Of a stretch of DNA of 64,000 bases, positions 8,623 through 16,670 are shown in pieces. The stretch covers positions 1 through 64,000 of the forward strand of contig NZ_CP114291.2 of NCBI RefSeq assembly GCF_027111355.2. Reading direction: 5' to 3'. The position numbers were made by a program, and so were the translations under genes. The notes under the pieces were generated by a model. It saw only the letters and a list, made by a program, of their open reading frames with translations. It had not been told where the DNA came from and did no database searches. Numbering within the stretch: the first letter of the stretch is position 1; every line of letters begins with the position of its first letter. This DNA comes from Flavobacterium eburneipallidum. Its GTDB lineage: Bacteria > Bacteroidota > Bacteroidia > Flavobacteriales > Flavobacteriaceae.

Positions 8623-10869
8623 ATGAATACTATTATCGCCTTTATGAAAAGAAATTATAAAATACTCATTGCTGTAGTTTTACTTTCGGTTTCCTTATTT
8701 GCCTTCAGAAAAAGTAGCAACACTATTGAAACTTCCGAAAAGGATAAAATGCTACTAGAATTATTGACCTTTGTAATCGAAAAAGGGCATTACAGCCCCA
8801 AAACTATTGACGATACTTTTTCGAAAGGTGTTTACAAAGATTACATTCAAGCATTGGATCCATCCAAAAGATTTTTCTTGCAAGCTGATATTGATGAGTT
8901 TGCCAAATACGAAACCGAATTGGATGATCAATTGATGAACCGAGATTTGACTTTTTTCAATCTTACTTACGACCGTTTGATTAAAAGAATGGACGAAGCC
9001 AAAGTTTTTTACAAAGGAATTTTAAGCACTCCTTTTGATTATTCGGTTGATGAAACTTTCAATACGGATTACGAAAAAGCGCCTTATGCTAGTAACGAGC
9101 AGGAATTAAAAGAAAGATGGCGCAAGCAAATCAAACTTTCTACTCTTTCGTCATTGACCGATCGTTTGAAAATACAAGAAAACAAAGAAAAAGGTATTAC
9201 TGAAAAAGATACTAAAAGCGATTTAGACACTACAAATCCCGTTGAGTTTTCAGAAAACACTGAAAAACCAAAAACCGACAAAACTGCGGATGAAAAGCCT
9301 AAAACATTAGCAGAATTAGAAAAAATCACTCGTGAAAGCTCATTAAAATCATTAGACGAATATTTTGGGTTCATGAAAGAATTAACTCGTGATGATTGGT
9401 TTTCTATCTACATTAACTCGATTACGGCTCGTTTTGATCCACACACGAATTATTTTCCACCAGAAGAAAAAGAACGTTTTGACGTAAGCATCAGTGGAAA
9501 ATTTGAAGGAATTGGAGCGCGTCTTCAAAAGAAAAATGACTTTACTGAAATAACCGAATTGATTTCTGGAGGACCTGCTTGGAGAGGAAAGCAACTAGAA
9601 TCGGGTGATGTGATTATGAAAGTGGCCCAAGGAAATGGCGAACCACTGGATATTGTTGGAATGCGTTTGGATGATGTGGTTAAAAAAATAAAAGGTCCAA
9701 AAGGATCGGAAGTTCGTCTTACAGTAAAAAAAGTTGATGGAACAATCAAAACGATATCTATTGTTAGAGATATAGTAGAAATTGAAGAAACTTACGCAAA
9801 ATCAAGCGTTGTAGAACGTAACGGAATGCGTTATGGTGTGATTTATTTACCAAAATTCTACATCGATTTTGAAAATGCTGATGGTCGTGATGCTGGAAAA
9901 GACATTGCTGCCGAAGTAGAATCTTTGAAAAAAGTAGGTGTAAACGGAATTGTATTGGACGTTCGTGATGATGGCGGTGGATCACTTTCGACAGTAGTGG
10001 ATATTGCTGGATTATTTATCGAACAAGGCCCAATTGTACAAATTAAATCGGCTGACAAACAAAAAGAAGTTTTATACGATCGTGATAAAAAAATCGAATG
10101 GGACGGCCCTTTAGTAATTATGGTGAACAGTTTTTCAGCTTCGGCTTCGGAGATTTTGGCAGCAGCCGTACAAGATTATAAAAGAGGAATTATCATCGGT
10201 AGCAAGCAAACTTATGGTAAAGGAACGGTTCAAAACGTAATTGATTTGAATAAATTTGTTCGCAGTAGCAGTTCTGGCGATTTGGGAGCATTGAAAACAA
10301 CGACTCAAAAATTTTATAGAATTAATGGAGGTTCTACCCAATTAGAAGGTGTAAGCAGTGATGTGGTAATGCCAGACAAATATGCTTACCTAAAAATGGG
10401 AGAACGTGATGTAGAAAATGCGATGCCTTGGGATAAAATTGATCCAGCACCTTATTCTGTTTGGAAAAACAATGCTAATTTCAATAAAGCGATTGCCAAC
10501 AGTAAGAAGAGAATTGCCACGAACCCACAGTTTAAATTGATTGAAGAAAACGCCAAATGGATTGACGAAAGAAGCAAAGAAAACTTGTATAGCCTGAAAA
10601 TGGACAACTTCAAAAAGAGCCAAAAAGCCATTGAAGAAACTAACAAAAAATTCAAAGCTATTGCCGATTACAATTATAATGTAAAATTTACTTCTTTGCC
10701 ACAAGAAGCTTTAGCGATGCAAAAAGACGCTTCGTTGAAAGAAAAAAGAGTAAGATGGCACGAAAGTTTATCGAAAGATATTTATGTGGAAGAAGCTTTG
10801 AATGTCTTGGATGATTTACAATCGAAACCGGTTGTAAAGAAAAACATTCCTGTGACCATGAAAAAATAA
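8623..10869 (+). CDS. prc: carboxy-terminal processing (tail-specific) protease, Tsp/Prc type
   Basis: 748-residue S41A peptidase that degrades periplasmic proteins from their C-termini. An N-terminal signal anchor (about residues 8-27) is followed by the Tsp N-terminal region, a PDZ domain (about 294-380), the S41 catalytic domain (about 395-575) and a DUF3340-like C-terminal region. The motif NSFSASASEILAAAVQDYK and the following QTYGKGTVQ give the predicted Ser507/Lys533 dyad by alignment with E. coli Tsp. Residues 180-225 form a charged, low-complexity insert. ATG at 8644 is an alternative start. Followed by a strong terminator. Confidence 0.95.
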   Translation: MNTIIAFMKRNYKILIAVVLLSVSLFAFRKSSNTIETSEKDKMLLELLTFVIEKGHYSPKTIDDTFSKGVYKDYIQALDPSKRFFLQADIDEFAKYETELDDQLMNRDLTFFNLTYDRLIKRMDEAKVFYKGILSTPFDYSVDETFNTDYEKAPYASNEQELKERWRKQIKLSTLSSLTDRLKIQENKEKGITEKDTKSDLDTTNPVEFSENTEKPKTDKTADEKPKTLAELEKITRESSLKSLDEYFGFMKELTRDDWFSIYINSITARFDPHTNYFPPEEKERFDVSISGKFEGIGARLQKKNDFTEITELISGGPAWRGKQLESGDVIMKVAQGNGEPLDIVGMRLDDVVKKIKGPKGSEVRLTVKKVDGTIKTISIVRDIVEIEETYAKSSVVERNGMRYGVIYLPKFYIDFENADGRDAGKDIAAEVESLKKVGVNGIVLDVRDDGGGSLSTVVDIAGLFIEQGPIVQIKSADKQKEVLYDRDKKIEWDGPLVIMVNSFSASASEILAAAVQDYKRGIIIGSKQTYGKGTVQNVIDLNKFVRSSSSGDLGALKTTTQKFYRINGGSTQLEGVSSDVVMPDKYAYLKMGERDVENAMPWDKIDPAPYSVWKNNANFNKAIANSKKRIATNPQFKLIEENAKWIDERSKENLYSLKMDNFKKSQKAIEETNKKFKAIADYNYNVKFTSLPQEALAMQKDASLKEKRVRWHESLSKDIYVEEALNVLDDLQSKPVVKKNIPVTMKK

Positions 10870-10896
10870 ATTTATTGAAGAGCAACATTTTTATTT

Positions 10897-11727
10897 ATGA
10901 GTAAATTAAATTCTTCATCAACATTTACGCTCCAGAAATTAAACAAAAATTTCTGGAGCGTTTTTGTTTTTAGTTTGGTTTTTATGGTTTTTTCGGCATT
11001 TGTTTTTGTACCAAAAGAGACTAAAACAAAAAACACCACATCCAAACAAACTTTTGATTTCTTACCGACATCGACTACCAACCAAATCGTAAAACACGCT
11101 TATTACACTTTATCGTATAGCGAAAAACACGAACAAGCAGAATGGGTAGCTTATGAATTGAAAAAGAATTATGTGAAAAATAACGATTTCAGAAGACCTT
11201 ATTTTATTGAAGATCCGAAAGTAAAAACAGGTTCAGCCGATTGGCGGAATTACAAAAAATCAGGCTTTGACAAAGGACATCTTTGTCCTGCTGGCGATAT
11301 GGAATTTGATAGCAATGCTTATACCGAAACTTTTTTTACTTCGAATATTTCGCCGCAACTACACGATTTCAATGGTGGAATTTGGAACAGATTGGAACAA
11401 AAAGTACGTTATTGGGCAACCAAATACGATGGCGTTTATGTTGTTACTGGTGGTGTTTTACAATCCTCCTTACCAAGCATTGGACAGGAAAAAGTTTCGA
11501 TTCCTAAATATTTCTACAAAGTTTTATTAGACAATTCCAATGGCAACTATCGAATGATTGCATTCTTGGTTCCCAATAAAAAAAGCGACCAACCGTTGTA
11601 TGAATTTGTAATTTCGGTAGATCAGCTTGAAAAAATGACAGGTATTGATTTCTTTCACAAATTAGAGGACAAAACAGAAAATCGGTTAGAGAAAGGTAGT
11701 GATTATAAGGGGTGGAGTTTTAATTAG
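10897..11727 (+). CDS. exported DNA/RNA non-specific endonuclease
   Basis: 276-residue member of the NUC1/Serratia-nuclease family, a beta-beta-alpha metal nuclease that cuts DNA and RNA without sequence preference. The active-site motif appears as D-K-G-H (in SGFDKGHLCPAGDM), followed by the conserved FNGGIWNRLE segment containing the Mg-binding Asn. A hydrophobic segment at about residues 19-40 acts as signal peptide or anchor, so the enzyme should work outside the cytoplasm. The ATG at 10897 keeps the whole hydrophobic segment; ATG at 10984 would remove most of it. The first 25 codons overlap a terminator hairpin. Confidence 0.85.
   Translation: MSKLNSSSTFTLQKLNKNFWSVFVFSLVFMVFSAFVFVPKETKTKNTTSKQTFDFLPTSTTNQIVKHAYYTLSYSEKHEQAEWVAYELKKNYVKNNDFRRPYFIEDPKVKTGSADWRNYKKSGFDKGHLCPAGDMEFDSNAYTETFFTSNISPQLHDFNGGIWNRLEQKVRYWATKYDGVYVVTGGVLQSSLPSIGQEKVSIPKYFYKVLLDNSNGNYRMIAFLVPNKKSDQPLYEFVISVDQLEKMTGIDFFHKLEDKTENRLEKGSDYKGWSFN
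10927..10970 (+). terminator. strong intrinsic terminator located inside the start of the next gene
   Basis: A perfect 14-bp stem (ACGCTCCAGAAATT at 10927-10940 with AATTTCTGGAGCGT at 10948-10961), a 7-base loop and a T-rich tail (TTTTGTTTTT). It lies 57 bases after the prc stop and falls within codons 11-25 of the endonuclease reading frame. Confidence 0.85.
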
Positions 11728-12001
11728 GTACGATTTCCAATTCCTAGAAGAGTTTTCAAAAATTAGAATATTACTTTAAGCTGACATAATCCGTACAGAA
11801 CATTATTATTTTGATACCATCTTATTTCAAAAAAAGCACTTACTGATGTAGTTTCAAACTTAAAATATTCAAAGAAAAGCAAACTTTTTTTTAAATAAAA
11901 ACACTAAATTTGATAGCATTTAATCGGGTCTAACCTAGCCAAACTTTGTTGAACTTGATACATATTCAAAATTAAATAGGAATTACTAAATAAAAATAAT
12001 T
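11728..12001. other. intergenic region before the toxin-antitoxin pair
   Basis: 274 bases with no coding frame seen. A TAAATTTG motif at 11907-11914 is the only regulatory-looking element. Confidence 0.5.
11907..11914 (+). promoter_or_regulatory. possible -7 element of the RelE/ParE-type toxin-antitoxin operon
   Basis: TAAATTTG is an exact match to the TAnnTTTG -7 consensus, 87 bases before the antitoxin ATG. A matching TTTG at -33 is absent. Confidence 0.4.
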
Positions 12002-12244
12002 ATGAATTTAAAATTTATACACGACAACAAAGGCAATAAAACGGGTGTTTTTATTCCTATAGAAGAATGGCAAACACTTAAAACAAAATATTCTGATTTG
12101 CAAAATGAAGAAGTGGAAAATAACATTGAACTAACTTCCTGGCAAAAAGAAATTCTTGATGAGCGTTTAGATGATTATTACAAAAATCCTAGTGATGTTG
12201 TAGATTTTGACACTACAATTGCTAGTATTAGAAAAAAAATATGA
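12002..12244 (+). CDS. antitoxin of a type II toxin-antitoxin pair
   Basis: 80-residue acidic protein. The N-terminal half (MNLKFIHDNKGNKTGVFIPI) looks like a short beta/alpha DNA-binding or dimerisation segment, and the C-terminal half is acidic and probably wraps the toxin. I recognise the type from the arrangement rather than from a named family. Its stop codon overlaps the toxin start as ATGA, a strong sign of translational coupling. It lies in the accessory patch between the endonuclease and rodA. Confidence 0.78.
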   Translation: MNLKFIHDNKGNKTGVFIPIEEWQTLKTKYSDLQNEEVENNIELTSWQKEILDERLDDYYKNPSDVVDFDTTIASIRKKI

Positions 12245-12540
12245 GCTATAATTTTGTAAACAAACCCAACGTAAATCAGGACATTGAGGACATTGTTGTC
12301 TATTACAAAAACATAAATCCCGAACTTGCCAATGCTATTTTAGACCGAGTGGAAGAAGCTAAAAAACACATTTCGGATTTTCCTCTCGCTTTTCAGATAA
12401 AATACAAGAATGTTAGAACCATACTTTTAGAACAATTTCCGTATCATATTCATTATATCGTGGACGATACCAACAAACAAATTGTTGTTCTTGCTATTAT
12501 ACACGCCTACCGAAACCCTAAAGATTATTCGAGGAGATAA
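12241..12540 (+). CDS. RelE/ParE-superfamily toxin
   Basis: 99-residue basic protein with the RelE/ParE layout: an N-terminal helix with QDIEDIVVYYKNINPELANAILDRVEEAKKHI, then strands with FPLAFQIKYKNVRTILLEQFPYHIHYIVDD and a C-terminal IIHAYRNPKDY. The AxRNPxxY ending is usual for the ParE branch. It either cleaves ribosome-bound mRNA (RelE-like) or inhibits gyrase (ParE-like); sequence alone does not decide. It overlaps the antitoxin gene by four bases. Confidence 0.85.
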   Translation: MSYNFVNKPNVNQDIEDIVVYYKNINPELANAILDRVEEAKKHISDFPLAFQIKYKNVRTILLEQFPYHIHYIVDDTNKQIVVLAIIHAYRNPKDYSRR

Positions 12541-12770
12541 CAAATAACCAAGCAAATTTGATGGTTTCTTTTTGTCTTAATTGTTTGCCTGCTCAACTGT
12601 TTTGGATGCACAGCAATCCGCTAGTTTATACAATGCTTTCATTTCATGGAACACTTTAGCAGGGAATCAAAGCTAGGCAAAGTCTACCGTTTATAACCGT
12701 GTTAGAACCGCGCTCATCTATTCCTTCAGTATCAGTAAGTATTCGATGCAAATGAGTTTTAAAAAATTTA

Positions 12771-12810
12771 GAAAAATAAATACTACTATAAAATAGTAAA
12801 GTTTATTTAA
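12771..12810 (-). terminator. possible weak terminator of the 207-residue lipoprotein gene
   Basis: On the minus strand TACTAT and ATAGTA form the core of an AT-only hairpin flanked by imperfectly pairing AAATAAA and TTTATTT, a few bases after the stop codon. Low stability makes it uncertain. Confidence 0.35.
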
Positions 12811-12818
12811 CCTTTACT

Positions 12819-13442
12819 TTATAGAAAATAATCACTTCCTTCTGATAAAATTTCACCTGTTGCTCCATCAACTTTAATATACTTGTAGGAACCATCATAT
12901 TTACTTATATTATATCTTATCAAATAAATGTAACTATCAGTTTCTTTATCCAAACCTCTATTAATTAAGAGATCTTTTTTTTCACTATTCAAGTCTAATT
13001 GATTTGTTGTTTTTATCTTTGTTATTAAATCATATACAGAAAAAGGAAAGTTTTCCTCCCAATTTTTTTCTTCCTCTATTTGCCCTTTTTCATTATATCG
13101 TCTAGAAATATCGATAGAAATAGTATAAAATTGTGTTCCTGATGTGATCATTAAATAATTATTTTTATCATAAGTGAAATAATTATAAATGGCATGATTT
13201 TTTTTTCTTCTGGTTTCAATATAAGTATTACCATTATCTACTAATTCTACAATAGAATCGTTTTCATCAAATTGAATTTTTTGATTTTTTTGATTTATTT
13301 CTTGAATTTTATTCAAGTAAATGTCATCTAATTTTTTCATAATAATTAAATTCTTTATTGGTTTAATTACATTTTCTTTTTTTTGCCTATTGCAACTTAT
13401 CAGCAAAGCACATATTAGAATTATTATAATTTTAGTTTTCAT
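12819..13442 (-). CDS. predicted lipoprotein of unknown function
   Basis: 207 residues, family not recognised. The N-terminus has a signal peptide and lipobox (ALLISC, Cys17), so the mature protein should be lipid-anchored in the envelope. The body is rich in Lys, Asn and Ile. The middle contains an antiparallel-strand pattern with NNYLMITSGTQFYTISIDISRRYNEKGQIEEEKNW, resembling secreted proteins whose repeats read like a report of variables, and the end DGATGEILSEGSDYF resembles a PepSY-like strand. No operon partner: the next gene upstream is 286 bases away. Confidence 0.72.
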   Translation of the reverse strand: MKTKIIIILICALLISCNRQKKENVIKPIKNLIIMKKLDDIYLNKIQEINQKNQKIQFDENDSIVELVDNGNTYIETRRKKNHAIYNYFTYDKNNYLMITSGTQFYTISIDISRRYNEKGQIEEEKNWEENFPFSVYDLITKIKTTNQLDLNSEKKDLLINRGLDKETDSYIYLIRYNISKYDGSYKYIKVDGATGEILSEGSDYFL

Positions 13443-13728
13443 TGATATTATTTTTAAGATGTTTATGCAATAGATTTCATTGCCAGTACCAACTAGATTT
13501 TTATTATAACTTATAATATTACCATGTCACCAAAGTTTTTCAAAAAAAGTTTCAAGTGGCTAGCTGTATAAAGCTCTCGCCTTCCTACCTTACATATGTA
13601 GTTACTAGTTCTTAAAACTCAATATTTATTGTGACTTGTAAAGTTTGTGGTTATTTTATTCAAATATAGCTGTTTTTACTATGAATAAACAGTGGATTGT
13701 TTTGCTAACTCAACTGTGTGGTTTATCG
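13443..13728. other. intergenic region between two exported-protein genes
   Basis: 286 bases with no recognisable gene, repeat or strong hairpin. Confidence 0.5.
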
Positions 13729-14844
13729 TTATTTTTTATAAGTATTTGAAAACCAATATTTTTTATTTGTGTTTTCAATTTCTAATTCATCTAAAGCCCC
13801 TAAACCGATGCTAGAATTTATGTCTTTTGAGATTACAAAAAAGAAACTATATATTGTATTGACATCTGTTGATGGCACAGAAGGATAGTAATTAGTTCTT
13901 TTAAAATTATAATAATCATTATTTTCCTTTTGAGTATCAAAAAAAGACATTCCAATCGATTGGTTTATAACTGGATTAGGTCTATTCGATTTTTCAAATT
14001 CATTTAACTTTCTTCCCATAAATTTTTCAGCATTATAGGTTTTGCTTGAAAAATATTCTAATGTTCGATAAGTAATCGCAGATACTATTAAGTTGTTTTG
14101 TCTTAATCTTTTAATTTCTGGACTATTAAATCTTTGAAATTTAGTACTGTCTTTTTTTTGAAGTAGATAAACAAAAGGGCTATAAGGCCAAAATGACAAA
14201 TGACCTTCTGAATTAAGAAATAAATTATAATATTGATATTTTCCCCAACTTACATCTTCAGGTGCTTCTTCAATAGATAAATTTTGCATTAGTTGTTTTA
14301 TGATATCATTATTAAATAACTGTTCTCTTCCATGTTTGCTTATAATAGCAATATGATAAGGATCTTCCTTGTAAATATACCTGAAAGTTTTTCTTGAAAT
14401 TTTTTTCTTTGAATGTTCTACTCTTTTTAAAAATTTAGGAGTTTTTAAATACGAAGTACGCTTTCCATTATCACAGCATGTTTCTATTGACAAAATAGGT
14501 TTCTCAAAACTATATGAAACATTAAACGGGTCATAAAGTCGTAACTTTAATTCTTTAGGCAATCCCTCAACATTTTGAAAACCTTTTTCATTGTATTCTT
14601 TATGATAAGCCATTATGGTGTTGTAACCAACAGGGATTTTTGTAAAATAATAACACTTCCCTGTTTTATCGTATTTTCCCGTTATAGCAGGAATTTCAAA
14701 ACCTTCAAGCATTACTTTGGCATCATCAATATTTTTGCCTGTTTCGGCATCTTCCAGATAAATTTTTATGGCAATTGTTTCTTTATCTTGGGCACAAACA
14801 ACAAGTGAAAAAAGGATAAAATAGAGTGTAAATATGTTTTTCAT
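13729..14844 (-). CDS. exported protein of unknown function with an N-terminal carboxypeptidase-regulatory-like domain
   Basis: 371 residues. A signal peptide (residues 1-18, ending VVCAQ) is followed at about 22-105 by a beta-sandwich of the CarboxypepD-regulatory type (IKIYLEDAETGKNIDDAKVMLEG, then a YHKEYNEKGFQNVEGLP turn). The remaining 260 residues match no family that I recognise and hold several Tyr/Phe-rich strands. A likely surface or periplasmic protein. A well-formed promoter lies just upstream and the upstream antitoxin unit is closed by a terminator, so it is probably transcribed alone. Confidence 0.7.
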   Translation of the reverse strand: MKNIFTLYFILFSLVVCAQDKETIAIKIYLEDAETGKNIDDAKVMLEGFEIPAITGKYDKTGKCYYFTKIPVGYNTIMAYHKEYNEKGFQNVEGLPKELKLRLYDPFNVSYSFEKPILSIETCCDNGKRTSYLKTPKFLKRVEHSKKKISRKTFRYIYKEDPYHIAIISKHGREQLFNNDIIKQLMQNLSIEEAPEDVSWGKYQYYNLFLNSEGHLSFWPYSPFVYLLQKKDSTKFQRFNSPEIKRLRQNNLIVSAITYRTLEYFSSKTYNAEKFMGRKLNEFEKSNRPNPVINQSIGMSFFDTQKENNDYYNFKRTNYYPSVPSTDVNTIYSFFFVISKDINSSIGLGALDELEIENTNKKYWFSNTYKK

Positions 14845-14896
14845 TATTTTGTTGGTTTAAAACTTTACTTACTAAATTTTATAACATTAATAATGC

Positions 14897-14927
14897 CAAA
14901 TTTATATTCAATTTCGGAGTATTCAAA
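14897..14927 (-). promoter_or_regulatory. promoter of the 371-residue exported-protein gene
   Basis: On the minus strand TTTG (14927-14924), a 19-base spacer and TAAATTTG (14904-14897) match the Bacteroidota -33/-7 consensus. The ATG follows about 50 bases later. The -33 element overlaps the T-tract of the neighbouring terminator. Confidence 0.6.
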
Positions 14928-14962
14928 AAAAATCCTGTAAACTTAATTGTTTTACAGGATTT
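14924..14962 (-). terminator. terminator of the antitoxin/truncated-toxin unit
   Basis: A 12-bp stem (AAATCCTGTAAA at 14930-14941 with TTTACAGGATTT at 14951-14962), 9-base loop, and on the minus strand a following run of eight T. Confidence 0.85.
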
Positions 14963-14963
14963 G

Positions 14964-15035
14964 TTATTCAATTTTATAAATTGCTTTTAACTGTGCTTTG
15001 GCTTTAATTGTCCAAACCTTTTTCAAATCCACCAT
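14964..15035 (-). pseudogene. truncated RelE/ParE toxin, N-terminal stump only
   Basis: Directly after the antitoxin stop codon, an ATG at 15035 opens a 23-codon frame that reads MVDLKKVWTIKAKAQLKAIY and then ends at a TAA. The segment VWTIKAKAQLKAIY matches the first strand and helix of RelE/ParE toxins, which normally continue to about 95 residues. The remainder is missing: the terminator follows two bases after the stop. Loss of the toxin body by deletion is the simplest reading. A much shortened peptide that is still translated cannot be excluded. Confidence 0.7.
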
Positions 15036-15281
15036 TTACCAGTTATTAGACTCTTTTTCTAAATCTTCTTGACTAATGTATTCGCCTCTTTTTATTTCTT
15101 CTTTTGCTTCCTGAAGTTCGGCTTTGTATGTTGTTCTGGTTAACGGTGTTCCATCGATGGCATAAGCTACAATGTCATTTTCTTGATAACTTTCTATAAC
15201 GGCTTTAACTACCTTCAACAAACGTTCGTCAGCTGTATTTATGTACTCTAAAACACTATCTCTCAATTCTAAAGCTCCCAT
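15036..15281 (-). CDS. antitoxin-like protein without an intact toxin
   Basis: 81 residues from the ATG at 15281. The sequence, with LEYINTADERLLKVVKAVIESYQ, then a DGTPLTRTTYKAELQEAKEEIKRGEYISQEDLEKE tail, is of the kind found upstream of RelE/ParE toxins in Bacteroidota. An ATG seven codons further upstream (15302) lies inside the predicted -7 element, so the shorter start is preferred. The partner toxin directly downstream is reduced to 23 codons. The protein could now be a relic or an anti-addiction antitoxin that neutralises related toxins. Confidence 0.75.
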   Translation of the reverse strand: MGALELRDSVLEYINTADERLLKVVKAVIESYQENDIVAYAIDGTPLTRTTYKAELQEAKEEIKRGEYISQEDLEKESNNW

Positions 15282-15299
15282 AATAATTGTTTTAATACT

Positions 15300-15307
15300 C
15301 AAAGATA
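15300..15307 (-). promoter_or_regulatory. -7 element of the antitoxin-like gene
   Basis: TATCTTTG on the minus strand, an exact TAnnTTTG match 19 bases before the preferred ATG at 15281. No TTTG -33 is seen. Confidence 0.45.
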
Positions 15308-15420
15308 ATTCTTTTGTTTCATTAATTATTTATCGAATGAAAATAATATGTAACCGAATTATGTTTAGTTTTATTCGTAAATAAAGCACAAAAACAAACA
15401 ATAAATTCAGTTCTATAACC

Positions 15421-16653
15421 CTACCACTCATTCACCTTATTGGCATCCATTTTAATAAAAATAAAAAGCAAAATAGTGAAGCCCCAAAGTCCGGAACCAC
15501 CATAAGAAAACAAAGGCAGGGGAACTCCAATGGTTGGAAAAATACCCAATACCATGGCAATATTCACGAAGAAGTGAATAAATAGAATACTGGCTACGCA
15601 ATAGCCATACACTCGGCTAAACTTTGTTTTTTGTCTTTCGGCTAAATAAATGATTCGCAGTAGCAAGCCAACAAACAAGGCTATCACAATCAGAGAACCG
15701 ACAAACCCCCATTCTTCTCCCACAGTAGTAAAGATGTAATCGGTGTGTTGTTCGGGTACAAATCCGCCTTTGGTTTGTGTTCCTTCAAGAAATCCTTTTC
15801 CGAACCAACCGCCCGATCCAATAGCAATTTCAGATTGATTAGTATTGTATCCAATCCCTTTCATATCCACCGATTTTCCTAATAAAATATTGAAACGATC
15901 GCGGTGGTGTTGTTTAAATACATTGTCAAAAACATAACTAACCGACAATACATATCCAGAAATCAGTATAAAAACAATACTACTCATGACTAAATTTCTA
16001 TCGCCCAATCTCGATTTGAGATACACCAATACAATACCAACGAGTGATAAAAGGATTACATATTGAGGTTCTAAAACCAGTGTCAAAACAAATAGAACAA
16101 TAGCAATAAATCCTGTCCAGATGTACCAAGCTGGCAATCCTTCACGGTACAGAACCACTATCAAAAAGCAATAAATTAAAGCACTTCCTGGGTCGTGAGG
16201 AACAATAAGCATAATAGGCAATCCCAATATACTCAATACCTGCCACTGTCGGTTGGTATCTTTTAAATTAATTTGAGTATCACTTAAATATTTGGCCAAA
16301 GCCAATGCTGTTGCAGATTTAACAAACTCCGAAGGTTGAATTCCAAAGGAACCAAAAGAATACCAGTTGGCTTGACCCTTAATTGTTTTTCCGAACACAA
16401 ATAAACCCGCCAAAGAAAGTAAACCGATGACATAAATTACACTGGCGTATTTTTCATAAAACTTTCCATCTACATACAGTAAAACAAAAATCAAAGGAAC
16501 AGTCAAAACAATAAACATCAATTGTTTGGTCGCTGTCGATTCCATAGACGACAAGGAGGAAGAATAGATATTCAACCACCCCATTATCACTAATAAACTA
16601 TAGATGATAATACAAATCCAGTCGATATTATTGGTTAAACTTTGATTTTTCAT
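15421..16653 (-). CDS. rodA: rod-shape-determining SEDS peptidoglycan polymerase RodA
   Basis: 410-residue integral membrane protein of the SEDS family (RodA/FtsW/SpoVE). With PBP2 it polymerises lipid II into glycan strands during elongation. Ten or so TM segments are visible, and the conserved blocks FGIQPSEFVKSATALALAKYLS, PHDPGSALIYC and PEQHTDYIFTTVGEEWGFVG, GIFPTIGVPLPLFSYGGSG are typical. It lies 17 bases after mrdA and closes the mreBCD-mrdA-rodA unit. RodA rather than FtsW is supported by this neighbourhood. Confidence 0.95.
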   Translation of the reverse strand: MKNQSLTNNIDWICIIIYSLLVIMGWLNIYSSSLSSMESTATKQLMFIVLTVPLIFVLLYVDGKFYEKYASVIYVIGLLSLAGLFVFGKTIKGQANWYSFGSFGIQPSEFVKSATALALAKYLSDTQINLKDTNRQWQVLSILGLPIMLIVPHDPGSALIYCFLIVVLYREGLPAWYIWTGFIAIVLFVLTLVLEPQYVILLSLVGIVLVYLKSRLGDRNLVMSSIVFILISGYVLSVSYVFDNVFKQHHRDRFNILLGKSVDMKGIGYNTNQSEIAIGSGGWFGKGFLEGTQTKGGFVPEQHTDYIFTTVGEEWGFVGSLIVIALFVGLLLRIIYLAERQKTKFSRVYGYCVASILFIHFFVNIAMVLGIFPTIGVPLPLFSYGGSGLWGFTILLFIFIKMDANKVNEW

Positions 16654-16670
16654 TGCAAATGAATGGCTTG

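Noticed and set aside
9084-10704. Several antisense open frames of 66-104 codons inside the protease gene
   Set aside because: They are opposite-strand shadows of a gene with strong family motifs; none has a signal peptide plus domain or a promoter.
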